Positions 24,351 through 35,930 of a DNA stretch of 64,000 bases are shown here, in pieces (position 1 is the first letter of the stretch; every line of letters begins with the position of its first letter). The stretch comes from Nymphalis io (Eukaryota; Arthropoda; Insecta; Lepidoptera; Nymphalidae). Below the pieces are notes generated by a model that saw nothing but the letters and a program-made list of their open reading frames with translations, searched no databases and had not been told where the DNA came from. Made by a program: the position numbers and the translations under genes. Location of the stretch: contig NC_065904.1 of the NCBI RefSeq assembly GCF_905147045.1, positions 11,904,001 through 11,968,000 on the forward strand, written 5' to 3'.

Positions 24351-24407
24351 TTAACTTATTTATCGAATAAGTTAAATTTTTTTTAACTTATTCGATAAAT
24401 AAGTTAA
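24351..24407. repeat. Nested palindrome (hairpin of hairpins)
   Basis: Two perfect 25-bp arms (24351-24375 and 24383-24407) face each other across 7 bases. Each arm is itself a hairpin: ttaacttatt, five bases, aataagttaa. The unit can form either one long stem or two small ones. Confidence 0.88.
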
Positions 24408-24701
24408 AAAACTCGCGCTAAGCACATACCTCTACTATTACATCCACTTGATTTCAGCATTATATTTGTTGATGGTAAAATAAACTGAAAAATGTACATA
24501 ACAATCACAGTCCTAACAATCCAATTGTTATTCCTGTATGTAATAGATAAATACCTCTATTTGATTTTCATTAGCGCCATCTGGAGGGAAAACTTAGGAG
24601 AATTCCCACCTAGTCAAATATTTACAATACAATAAATTGTTCGACAACAGACTACATGTTTGCTGCGAAAATACTACGGAATAATTTTTAATAAGTAACC
24701 T

Positions 24702-24910
24702 TAACTGTAGGGCAAAGCCGCAGTTCCGGGTCCTTGGTTCAAACCCGAGTCGTGACAATAAAAAGTTATGGCTACGTGAGTATAGAAGTTTTTACTGAGC
24801 AAGGGAATAGAGAGTGCTCCTGTGTTTGTAAACGCACCCATGCTCTGTATATACTAAGCAGTTGGCTAGTTTCTATTGAGAATAGCCGCTGTGGCCGATC
24901 GGATCTTCAT
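24702..24910 (+). mobile_element. S-D SINE, internally deleted and diverged
   Basis: A head with GGTTCAAACCC, then caataaaaagttatgg, then a jump to the gggaatagagagtgctcctg block and a terminus near agccgctgtggccgatcgg. Confidence 0.6.
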
Positions 24911-26355
24911 AAACAATATGACAGATATAATTTATAATAATATTCTCGACGTCGACGAACGAAATCAAGGTTTTATCTCATATTTCTAAATAATGTTAGA
25001 ATATATATGCTCATACATTTCTAATATTATATATTATTTACGCAAATAGCCTGTGATATATTTAAAGCTATTGACTGCGAAGTGCATTTTAATTAACTAC
25101 CTAGTTAGGTTATCAAAGTTGTATTTAAGCACAGTAAAACAGAATAAAAAAAATTGTCAATATACTTTAATATAATAGAGATGGTTTAATGCGATGAAAT
25201 ATATAATGTTGTTTTAAAACAATATGAAAAGGTGAAAATCTAAGAACATTCCGACGAATATCCCGAGAGTTAACGCGTACCTTATAAATCACCTTACACC
25301 ACAGAACATGTGCGGTCTCTGGATCACTCCTACAATTTATTGCCGCGTTTATTATAATAATTTAACAATTGTTTGTTATTTATTTATTATACAAAATTGT
25401 TGTCTGACTTCGACAGTATTTGCTTAGAACTTCTAAAACGCTGTTTAAAGTTACCTAAATATTTATCTGGTTTAGTATATACTTGACTATCAGAAAAAAA
25501 ACATATAGAGAAAAATAGTAAAATAAATCTTTATTACCGTAGTTATAGTTTTTGTTTCTTTGACGGATTTAGAGTCAAGTTTTGTAGCAGTATTAAAGCA
25601 AATGTGACTTTATAGTCAACCCTAACTGGTTTGATAAAAGCGAACAGTGTATGGTATTTAACAGAAGGCGAAGAGCAAGAACAAAGCAAGAAGTAAGATG
25701 AGAAAATTAACACAAATTACTAAAAATGAATCAGCTGTTAAGTGATAGTCGACATTCGTTCACCGTTCATTCGCCCTGCGGTTGTCGGTTAGAGTCTGCG
25801 GAGAGAAGTGTGAACACGCCGAGAGCTCGTTACACTGCGATGCATAAAAAACTTAAGCCAAGGATTTTTAATAAAACAAGACTTATTTGGACACCCATTT
25901 AATATTTAATAATAAAATGTAATATGTAGGTATATTTTAATAGATACTAAAATATATCATATTATACATAAAATTATAACAAAACAAACATGAAATGACC
26001 TGAAGACAAGTAGCGAGGCTGAGTAGCGAGATGATTACTGTTATAGTAATAATTTAAAAATTAGCCTTACTACATGGCATGGATACTATTTCTTGAATCT
26101 TTAGTAAAAGATATCTCAAGTGAAAAAAGATAATTAAATTTTACTATTAGCTATTACCACATCACATCACCACCACGCTTGCATACTGATGTACCAAAAA
26201 AGGCTAGACAAGAAAATAGCAAAGCCGCGATGTAGAAATATCTTAAAAGAACACTTATTTATATTGTACAGTATAAGAAACAAAGAATCAAGAGATAAAA
26301 AAAATATAGAGAAATAACCTAAAACACACCGTAAAAAAATTATACCAACAAAACC
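24911..26355. other. No gene seen
   Basis: AT-rich; a slightly GC-richer patch at 25740-25850 (agagtctgcggagagaagtg) has no recognised role. Confidence 0.35.
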
Positions 26356-28093
26356 TTTTTTTTTTTTTTTTATATTCGCCGGGAGGGCAAATGACTCTAC
26401 TCCACCTGATGGTAAGTGGTAGTAGAGTCCAAACGCGACGACGGCCAGTACAGACGGGAAAAACGTTCTGCACTAGCCGCCATCGCCTTGCCGGCCCGCA
26501 AGATGCCTCTTCACGCCTCGTTTGAAGGAACCCGGGTTGTAAGAGGAGGGGAACACGTGAGCTGGTAAGGAATTCCATTTTTTGGAAGTGCGACAAAGAA
26601 AGGAGTTGCCAAATTTCTTTGTTCGCGATGGAATTGATGTCACAGTAAGGCGGTGACATCGAGAACCAGCTCGCGTGGACTTAAGAAGGAAGGGGGAAGC
26701 AGGAATTAGAGAGAATAATTCCTCAGAACACTCGCCGTGATACAGTCGATAGAAAGCGAAAGTGCTGCTATCTCACGACGCAATTGTAAAGGTTCAGGGG
26801 TGTTTGTGACCTTTACGTCGCCAATAATGCGTACGGCACGTCGCTGCAACCGGTCCAAGGCCTCAAGTAGGTACTTAGCGGAGCCATCCCAAAGGTGCGA
26901 GCAATATTCCACGCAAGACCGTACCTGTGTTTTGTACAGCAGGCACAGTTGTTGTGGCGTGAAAAAGCGCCGCACCTTGTTCAGAACTCCGAGTTTCCGT
27001 GAAGCTGTTTTTATAACAGCCTCGATGTAATCCCTTGGACTAAGGTCGCAGCGAACGTCAATCCCCAGCATTGCGATTTTGCTTTGCATCACCAGCGGAG
27101 TACCACAGAGGGAGGGAAGAGGGGAAAATGTTGACTTTTTCGCCGTGAGAGCGCATACCTGTGTTTTCTTGGCATTAAACTCAACATCATCAACTCAATA
27201 TCAGAGCCCCATTTGGCGATGAGCTCTAACGTCCTATCGAGTTCAATGACAAGATTCTCCCGCCTCTCCTCAGTCTCCGCCCGCCCAGCCACTGCGCGTC
27301 CATGGTATCCACCATGCACTGTACTATCATCTGCATAGCAATGTATGTTCCCAAGGGAGAGCATATCATTGATATGCAAAAGAAAGAGTGTGGGAGATAG
27401 CACAGATCCCTGGGGGACCCCAGCATTCACTACATAGAATTGTGAAGCGCAACCTTCTACTAAAACACGAAAGCTACGCTTGTGTAGGAAGCTGGCAATC
27501 CAGGTGCATAGCTGAGCAGGCAGACCATATGCCGGTAGCTTGGAGAGAAGACTTCTGTGCCAGACCCTGTCGAAAGCCTTGGAGATATCGAGGTTGACAG
27601 CCAACGATTCTCCATGCTTGTCGATAGCTTCACCCCAGAGGTGTGTTACGTACGCTAGAAGATCACCTGTGGACCGTTTTGGTCGAAACCCGTACTGACG
27701 ATCATTAATTAGACAGTGATCTTCTAGGTAATGGATCAGTTGGTTGTTTAAAATCCGTTCCATCACCTTACAAAGTACTGAGGTGATAGCTATTGGCCGA
27801 TAATTTGCCGGGTCAGACCGATCCCCTTTTTTGGGAACCGCTTGCACATTAGCTCTTATCCAAGCCTCCGGTACACTTCCCGAAGAGAGAGAAAGTTGGA
27901 ACAGGCGCGTTAACACAGGAGACAGCTCCGCTGCGCACTTCTTCAGCACTATGGCTGGTATTCCATCGGGACCGCTAGCTTTCCGTACATCAAGTGATTG
28001 CAGCTCCACACGCACATCACGTTGCCTGATTTTAATGTCAGGCATCGTATGGCCACATGCAGGTATTGTAGGTGGCAGTGCACTACAATCATC
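26356..28093 (-). mobile_element. CR1/Jockey-type LINE, 5'-truncated
   Basis: Ends on the minus strand with a poly-A tail (plus-strand T run 26356-26370) preceded by the same 3' untranslated hairpin as the copy at 60565-63634. Its 5' end is at about 28093, within the linker before the RT domain, where similarity to the long copy stops abruptly. No clear target-site duplication was found. Confidence 0.9.
26706..28045 (-). pseudogene. LINE reverse transcriptase, frameshifted
   Basis: Non-LTR reverse transcriptase core, normally used to copy element RNA at a nicked target. In order from the 5' side: KASGPDGIP, NYRPIAITSVLCKVMERIL, LDISKAFDRVWH, GVPQGSVLSPTLFLLHINDM and the catalytic CYADDSTVH. 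The first frame (28045-27089) derails near 27190, where about 8 extra bases turn the GSDNLVEFNAKK-type sequence of the longer copy into unrelated residues. The rest is read in a second frame (27092-26706), from the MQSKIAMLGIDV region through CVEYCSHLWDGSAKY. A second small change near 26755 shifts the frame at IAALS. The endonuclease domain is absent because of the 5' truncation. Non-functional. Confidence 0.9.
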
Positions 28094-29920
28094 CTACCTT
28101 ACATTTAATTGAATAAAACATGAAAATATTTTAGAACTTCGAACATAGTACAAATGATTTCTTTTTTATTTTACGCTAAAGGAAAACCGCGCTAGAAAAC
28201 TATTAAATCCAGAAGAAGTAGACGATTCTATAACGTACTGCACTGTACTGGTTAAGACTGTCCGAGCAATGTGCAGCGGGACGTGATAAGTTGGATATAT
28301 GTTGTCAACGTTTATTCAACCTATCTCCTGTCTTTACATATAGGCCAAGTTGTGTTTTTACGCTGCCGTATAAAATTAATTTTGAGCATTTACTAGGTTT
28401 TGATATAGAAACCGAGTAAGAGATTTATATAAGACAACAATATGACTAAAACAGGCAAGCCCTGAAATACTGTGGTTCTGATGATTGCATAGTTTGTAGT
28501 GATGGCTGGTTTTTGTTAATAACGGTCGCCTTGACTGAAACTGGTCTCTTGACCAGGTTAATCTCCAGATGACGATGACATAGTGATTATCATTATCCAA
28601 ATCAGAGAACAAACCTGTACAAAATACAACACATTTTTCGTCAAACTTCTGCTACTGGATACTAAAATCAACTATGATATTTAAATACTACTCGCATCAC
28701 TCCTAAAGTAGATTCACTTTCAAAGCTCATCTGATACGCCACTCATGACTAAGTAAACTAACTCAGCACAATTAAAGTAATCACAAATGAACGAACAGAA
28801 TATACCACAAGACTCCAGTTCCGAGACGAACTAATGTTCAAATTCTAATGCTTAGACGCGAGTTTAGTTGTATTCCTCTCGTTGTTTCGCGTAAAACAAA
28901 CTTCCTCTAATACGAACTGTTGTATAACGTGTTTGCAAATAACCTTCTTAGTTAACCGAGTTAACGACGAACTCAAAGTGACAAGTGCATTAATGAGTTG
29001 ACTTGCAATAATAAAATTAACTTGAAATGGAAAATTTTGTTAACAAACACAAATGTGACATTAAATTAAGAAAGTTAGGTTAGGTTTAAATTAAGGTTAA
29101 CATTACTAGTGTTGTTGTTTGGTGGTAGAATATGTGATGATTGGGTACCACCAAGTAAATTATTAGGAAATTCTCGGTAGTAGTACGAAGATAGGAAGAC
29201 GGTACAATTCCATGAACACTAACGCAATCTCTTATTATATATAAAACATTTTCATTTTAATTAAAATAGTTGCGCTTTTATATTAATTAGTTCAGTATTT
29301 TAACTGTTTTTTAAACGTTCATATTTTAAATTAATATTAAGTGCCGTAAAATGAACGTACTTGTGTTAAGTAATATATATATAAAAGAAAATGAATGATG
29401 TTTTAATATTTTGAAATGTTTTAAAGCGCTTTTAGAATTTCATTATTATTTTAAGCTCGTTGTAGCTCCAAATGTATTTAGTATTCAATGTATAAAATCA
29501 CAGATTAACTGTGTTATAGAATATTTTGAAACGCAATAGTGTGTACCGTCTAACATAATCTATAAATGACCACTAATCGAATGTTTTTTTAAAGGTATAA
29601 ATCTTGAGATACCCTAAATGTGACAGACGAAATGAAGCCGTTGATGAGTGTGGTGACAGCGCTAAAATGTTCTTCTTAAGAGGACAGAAAGGCTTTGTTC
29701 AGTGAGTAGGACGTTTATTACACACATAACATGTATGTATTGACTTGAACCGATTTAGCAGCTAGCTTATAATCTATTGGAATTTTTCTTTTGAGAAATT
29801 TATCTTTATCGGTTTGTTAAATGCAGCTGTTGACAAAAATCTTTCAAAATCTGCCATTTTAAAGTACACAATGCTTAAATTATTAAATTAAAATATTTAA
29901 ATTAATAATAATAATAATAT
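28094..29920. other. No gene seen; possible S-B stub
   Basis: AT-rich. A short piece at about 29120-29160 (tggtggtagaatatgtgatg, gggtaccacca) may be an S-B relic with a central deletion. (AAT)n precedes the next SINE. Confidence 0.35.
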
Positions 29921-30266
29921 CCTCCAGACCGATTTCGGCCACGGCGGCCAATCTCAGGAGAGATTAGCCAACTATGCAGGAGATATTATAGTGCACAAGT
30001 GTGTGCGCAAACACTGGTGCACTCTCTATTCCCTAACTCTCATAATCCGATGAGACGGCAATCCGACACGATCGGAAAGAGTTCAACGGCTTTATGTGCT
30101 TTCCGAGGCACGGAAGTGTATACACTTCCAACTTGCAGATTCCGGGCTGCTACTGAAAATTTTCTGACAGAAAAATTCAATAACTTTTTATTGGCCCGAC
30201 CTGGAAATTGAACCCAGGACCTCCGGGTCTGTGGCCTTATATCAAGCCACTAGACCAACGAGGCAG
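29921..30266 (-). mobile_element. S-D SINE, full length
   Basis: Reference copy of the family. On the minus strand it starts with a tRNA-like head (gcctcgttggtctagtggct, B-box-like GGGTTCAATTTCC), continues through caataaaaagttattgaatt and the ctttccgatcgtgtcggatt block, and ends at gccgtggccgaaatcggtct followed by (ATT)n. Length about 345 bp. Because of the tRNA-like head it should carry an internal Pol III promoter. Confidence 0.82.
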
Positions 30267-31137
30267 TCGTATACATGACAAGGAATATTTAAATTATTAC
30301 GTAGCAGCGTAAAACTAAAATTATTTAAAAAAAAAACTAAAATGAAAAAAACAACTATTATTTACGTATTTGATAAGTCGCAAATAGCAATAGTAACTTA
30401 AAAAGAGCAGATTATTTTAAAATTACAGACATACACTTCAATTTATTATACACACTATGTATTGTTTGTGTAGATTATTAGATAGCGAGAAAAGTTTATT
30501 TCGGGTGCAATTTGATTTTAGTATGTTAGTATTTGAACAAGTCAATTCATTGTATGTAAATTTTTTATACGTTTTCAATATAGAAAATAGTAGAAAATAT
30601 TCATATTTGAAATTCAATAACGCGCGCCATGAAATACAATTATATTCCATTCGGATTAAAATAAATCCGTTGAAGTTTATTCTGAATAGAGCTTAACAAG
30701 CGCCAATCAGAACATTAATTATTAAAGCCCACAAAGTTGTGACCGGTGATAATTGTAATGTTGTTAATTTGTCAAAGTTATAATAATAGGCTTAGATCCA
30801 TTACTAAGTACTAAAACTCTAATAGCTCCTTATTCGACATCTTTGAGCAATCTTTTGGGTAATACTTAGCCGTTATTCAGAGTATTATCCTCTTTGGGTA
30901 ATACTTAAAAGTTTTCATTGTTTAATAGACGTGGCGCGGAGTAACGTAAGGCTTGGCTTAAAATCAAAAAACTGCAATACCAGGCTGAGGTGGTACACTT
31001 TTCAATTATATATTTATACTTAGTCTTTGTATGCTGTGTTATTTTCTTACATTATATGTTACATAGTTTTTTTTTTAATTTTAGTTTATTTTTTTGGTAT
31101 GTTGTAAAAGCTTATAAAAATTAATCTTTACATTTTT
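30267..31137. other. No gene seen
   Basis: AT-rich with nothing recognisable. Confidence 0.35.
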
Positions 31138-31225
31138 TATTCTACCGTCAAACAAAATTGTATTTGCTGTATTCTGATTTTGAGGCTGAGTGTAATTATA
31201 TGAACAAGGGATATGATTTGTTACC
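31138..31225 (+). mobile_element. S-B fragment, diverged
   Basis: A short central piece (attctaccgtcaaacaaaat, then gtgtaattatatgaacaagg) runs directly into the S-C copy that follows. Confidence 0.45.
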
Positions 31226-31243
31226 ATACCAAATTATATATTG

Positions 31244-31437
31244 GTTCGATTCCCACTCAGGACAGACATTTGTGTGCGTGAACATGTCTGTTGCATGTCT
31301 GAGTATGTATTTACAAAAGAAAAGTATATATGTAGTATATCAGTTGTCTGGTTTCCATAGTACAAGCTCTGCTTGCTTTGGGATCAGATGTATGAATAAT
31401 GTCCCAGGATATTATTATTATTATTATTATTATAATA
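31244..31437 (+). mobile_element. S-C SINE, head truncated
   Basis: Starts at the B-box region (ggttcgattcccactcagga) and ends in an (ATT)n-type run at 31409-31434. A short internal deletion relative to 16880-17151 lies near 31290. Confidence 0.7.
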
Positions 31438-31581
31438 AGCATGATCCACCTGCATTATTTTGAGAACTCAAGTTTTGTCATTAGTGTGAAATGAAAGACA
31501 ATGCTATTAAATCTAAATGTAGGAAGGGCAATGTTAAATAAGATTCTTCTAAATTCAATTTCCACTGAAGACCCTAAAACA

Positions 31582-31631
31582 AAAGTGGATTTAAGAATGA
31601 GGCTGGAGGCCCTCATTCTTAAATCCACTTT
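31582..31631. repeat. Perfect 21-bp inverted repeat
   Basis: Arms 31582-31602 and 31611-31631 (aaagtggatttaagaatgag and its complement, extended by one base) across 8 bases. No mismatches. Confidence 0.88.
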
Positions 31632-31881
31632 GTGCGCATTGTTTGAGTGATACCTAAACCAGATCTCCAAACAGCGGGACTAAGATATAAATCATAATCA
31701 ATACGAGCCTGTCGTCACAACTTTGTTCATTAGGACTCAAGATGAGCACAAGTGGATATACGCATATGTTATGTATATGTCTTTATAAAAATATTTATTT
31801 CACGGAAAACAGTGACTACTGCGTATCTGCTGGTCCTCCTGAGTAAAATCCACATTCCAAAACGCTGGTGGCGTTCGATAG

Positions 31882-32489
31882 TTTTTTTTAATGTTATAGT
31901 CAGGTGGACGAGCAAATGGGACACTTAATAAGTGGTCACCACCACCCTTAGACATTGGCGATGTAAGAAATAATAACCATTCCCTACATCGCGAATGCGC
32001 CACCAACCTTGGAAACTGAGTTGTTATATCCCTTGTACCTGTAGTTTCATTGGCTCACTCACTTTTCAAACTGGAACACAACAATACCAAGTATTGCTGC
32101 TTAGCGGCAGAATATCTGATGAGTGAGTGGTACCTAAAAAAAAGCCGAGATGGCCCAGTGGTAAGAACGCGTGAATCTTAACCGATGATCGTGGGTTCAA
32201 ACCCGGGCAAGCACCACTGAATTTTCATGTGCTTAATTTGTGATTATAATTCATCTCGTGCTTTACGGTGAAGGAAAACATCGTGAGGAAACCTGCATGT
32301 GTCTAATTTCACTGAAATTCTGCCACATGTGAATTCTACCAACCCGCATTGGAGCAGCGTGGTGGAATAAGCTCCAAACCTTCTCCTCAAAAAGAGGAGG
32401 TGGCCTTTAGCCCAGCAGTGGGACATTCACAGGCTGTTACGGAGTGGTACCTACCCAAACAGTGCACCTTCACAAAGCTCTACCACCAG
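31882..32489 (-). mobile_element. S-B retroposon split by an S-A SINE
   Basis: Minus-strand S-B: its 3' part is at 31882-32135 (caggtggacgagcaaatggg, gcgccaccaaccttggaaac) and its 5' part at 32442-32489 (ctacccaaacagtgc to ctctaccaccag). The two parts join exactly if the S-A insertion and one copy of its target duplication are removed. Confidence 0.85.
32136..32441 (+). mobile_element. S-A SINE, full length, inside S-B
   Basis: tRNA-like head at 32145 (gccgagatggcccagtgg; B box GGTTCAAACCC) and body to tcacaggctgtta at the 3' end, with an A run directly before the head. An 11-bp direct repeat gagtggtacct flanks it (32125-32135 and 32442-32452). The gtgaaggaaaacatcgtgag block and the cattggagcagcgtggtgga block are hallmarks of the family. 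Confidence 0.88.
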
Positions 32490-35045
32490 GTAAATCAATA
32501 TTATCGGTAATCGATAGATATGATATAGTCTTCTAAAATGGAGGCTTAAAAGTGTTTGTCAAAATATAAAACTTGAATAAAAGATGTGGAATGAGCCATA
32601 GACATTGGCATTAAGAAGGATATTAGATGAAACCATCTCTCACCGTTATCACCGCAGTCTGGGCAGACAGCTGGTATTTTCTATTGACGTGGCGTAGAAA
32701 AAAATCGCCAGTTTGTGTTCGTAGAAGCCGCTTTTGTTGCGACAGCTGCTTTTGACAAAACTATTACAGATAAATAAAAAAAGTCTGTATTGGAGTATTG
32801 ACAGCATATAATTGTATATATTTTGTACAAAACAGCGTACCGGAGATCGCGTTGGACATCGTCTACTTGGAAGCAAACATACGTAAATTGGTATCGGATT
32901 TTTTGCGTCAATTAAAGTGTAAATACGGATGTAGTGTTCTTGTGAAATGTTAATGTTCAATATCGCAATATAATATAATAATATAATAATATATAAGTTG
33001 GTCTATTGACTTAGAAGGCAGATTCCGAGATTTACTATTTTTTACGATGCGAATTACCGAACAGGCGAAAAATAAGTTTTTTTATCAAGAAGTTTTCATT
33101 ATTATAAATTTATAACGTTGTATTATAAAGTCTATATTTTTTGATATAAATGGTTTATCTATAAAAGTAAAAGATTGTTTTAATACTTTTCTTTCATACT
33201 AAGATTAATGCTTTCAAGCAAACAAACCGTTCAACTTTATAAAGAATAGATTTTTATTGTCATGGTTGGTCCTATAACACAATAATGAGCGATGATGTTA
33301 TATATTGCTTTATTGATTTAAAATAGCCAATTTATTATATTTTCTATATAAAACGGATAAACAACTTTCGTAGTGGATGTATAAGTTTTTAATAAAACAA
33401 TATTGCTGGCACGCGGCGCCACGGTATGCATAATGTATGCTATGAACCGCGTCACTGGCGGCACTCGACGAGCGACAGCCTGTGCTATCCCTTAGCATTG
33501 GTTTATGAAGCTCTAACTAGGGATTCTGACTTGCAAGTGAGATGACACAGTTATAAAAAAAATATATTTTGTTTATTTATTTCACGCTCTACACGCCATA
33601 AAGAATTGCTTGAAAGAGTTACTCTTGGGTTTTTATATACTATCGTTATCGTTATTTTTTTTTACGGGGCTTACAGTAGAGTGAAATATTGCATAACGAA
33701 ATAGCGTTATGCCTACCCCTAAAATGATACAAAATGAGATGCGCTTCTGGAGGTACGATCTACGCCGAATTTTTGAGTGCTAAGCCACGCTAAACGATAG
33801 TGCGCCTACCGCATTAATTTTATTTAAAATACTTTCCTAACGTTCTTAAAAATATAAAGATAATGCTAAACCATAACCAAGAAGAACCAATAGAGCTTAC
33901 GACTTACGAGCCTCACGCAAGTCCTAGGACCTTGGGCTATTGTTACAATTCCCATCAGAAACTTTGTTTAGTTGGATTGGGTTGGGTTAAATTACTAAAA
34001 TTCCTAATATTAGTAAATTCCTTAAAATGGGAATTGCTATTATTATAAAAAAAATGTTAATTGAATTTAAAAATTTAAATGACGTTTCTTAATCTTTGAT
34101 TACAGAGAGTTACATAAAGTAGTAGTAAGTAGTAGTAGTAGTAAAGTAGGTTGAGGCGCTTTTTGGTGCGACAGCAATACAGTAATATAATCAATTAAAA
34201 ATCTAAATTTTAAAACACGTTTTGAGTCGAAAAAATATCGAACCGCAGATTTTTTTTTTTTAATTCTTTCCTCGGTTGTTAAGCGAATTGTCTGGATTTT
34301 AATTACATGAAATTGATTATTTATTTATCAATAAAATGGAATTTGCTACGGTTTTTTCTTATACAATTAAATAATTTCATTAAAAATTAATATTTTTTTG
34401 GTTTAATTCTTAATAAGTATAATTTTGGGCATTCTCAGCGTTCATTAGCAAATTACCCGAAACAAATAATATGAAACATATTAACCAGCCTATGTCTATT
34501 CCAGTATCATTTACTATGAAGTCAAAGCTATGAGAAAATCTTCCTTTTTCATAAGTAAATTTTGCTTTAAAGTAATAAATTCCTAGAAAAATATTATCCA
34601 TAGTATGCTTAGAGGCAATTACATGATGTTGCCCATATTTGTAAAATTTGTTCTGCCTCACGCAACGTATTAGTAATGTGTACTTATAATTTTCAATCTA
34701 AGAAAAGAAAATGATGTAAAAATGACGTCAAGTAAAGAAGATAAACAGAATAGAATATGTTTATTTATGTAAATAATTGAAAATATAATATGTTAAAAAA
34801 TGAACAACATTAAGAAAATCTATAAAATGTTAATTTATGAACAAAATACTTTAAAAAAGGATTAAAGCTTGTGATATTTTATTAATTCATTTAAAAGTTG
34901 TTGAAAGATTTGGAGCTGTGATCCATCTTGTTTGTAAAGTCTGTGTTCTGCTGCGATGATATCCCTGCACAATGTAATGTCTCCTGATCAATTCTAGCCA
35001 CGGCGGTAATCAATTGCGCAGTGAAATTATTGTACAAGTGAGTAG
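32490..35045. other. No gene recognised
   Basis: AT-rich; an AGT-rich run at 34115-34145. The frames at 32649-32960 on the minus strand overlap in two registers and look like chance; I cannot connect them to a family. Confidence 0.35.
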
Positions 35046-35245
35046 GTGCAAGCATCAGATATTCTACCGTTAAACAGCAATGTTTAGTGTTGTTGTTTTC
35101 CAATTTGAAGGGTGAGCAAGTCAGTCTAACTACAGGCACAAAGGACCTAACATCTTCGTTCCAAAGGTTGGTGGCGCATTAACGATTTAAGGAGTGGTTA
35201 CTATCCCTTATAGTGCCACTATCTATGGGAAATGGCGCCAATAAG
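35046..35245 (+). mobile_element. S-B retroposon, 5'-truncated, old
   Basis: From gcaagcatcagatattctac to about ctatgggaaatggcgcc; many substitutions and no tail. Confidence 0.6.
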
Positions 35246-35757
35246 TTAGTCACTAGACCGTCAAGGCAGTTTAAGTCTTGTGACATGTGATGTGAATTGG
35301 GGACATGCCATTCAAATATTTTACACAAATGTAACGTTTATTATGTCACAAGTTGTGTTGTTACTAGTACTAAAAGAATAATAACGGTTTGCGGATAGCA
35401 AGTCATTAATTATTTTAATAAAAGGCGTCATCATCAAATATCCCCCCAAAGCTTATATAAATTTTATATCAGTTTTAGCAGATGCCATTTTCTTCATGAT
35501 GTTACGTCTGTGTTTTCGTTTGATTCAGCACGTGCCCTGAATTGTGACATTAGGTCAAGAGTCCTCGGGTTCGCGGAAATACAATTTTGCGTGTTTTCAC
35601 ATCGCTGTGACCCGTTTTATTTATTTCTAATACCTGCTTTTGTATTTCGATATCATCTCATTTGGAATACGAAATAATTTGTTCGCTTTTGTTTTTTCAA
35701 TTATATGATGAAAAATAAATATATTTTTTTAATTTGAATTGATAGGTAAACTGATAA

Positions 35758-35930
35758 AGGCGCTACCTGATGGTAAGTTAATGCAACCCATAGATATTGG
35801 CGCTTTAAGAAATATTAACTTATATCGCCAATGCATCAACGACTTAAAAAGTTATAACTCGTGTGCCTGTAATTAAACTGGGTTACTCACTCTGCAAACT
35901 GGAAGAGAGCAGTACTAAGTATAGTTTAGT
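35758..35930 (-). mobile_element. S-B retroposon, 5'-truncated, old
   Basis: The minus-strand copy begins at its 3' hairpin region (ctacctgatggtaagtta) and extends to the ctggaagagagcagtactaa block. Confidence 0.6.

Noticed and set aside
32649..32960. Overlapping minus-strand frames of 103 and 76 codons
   Set aside because: Two registers of the same DNA, no recognisable family, no supporting start or splice signals.
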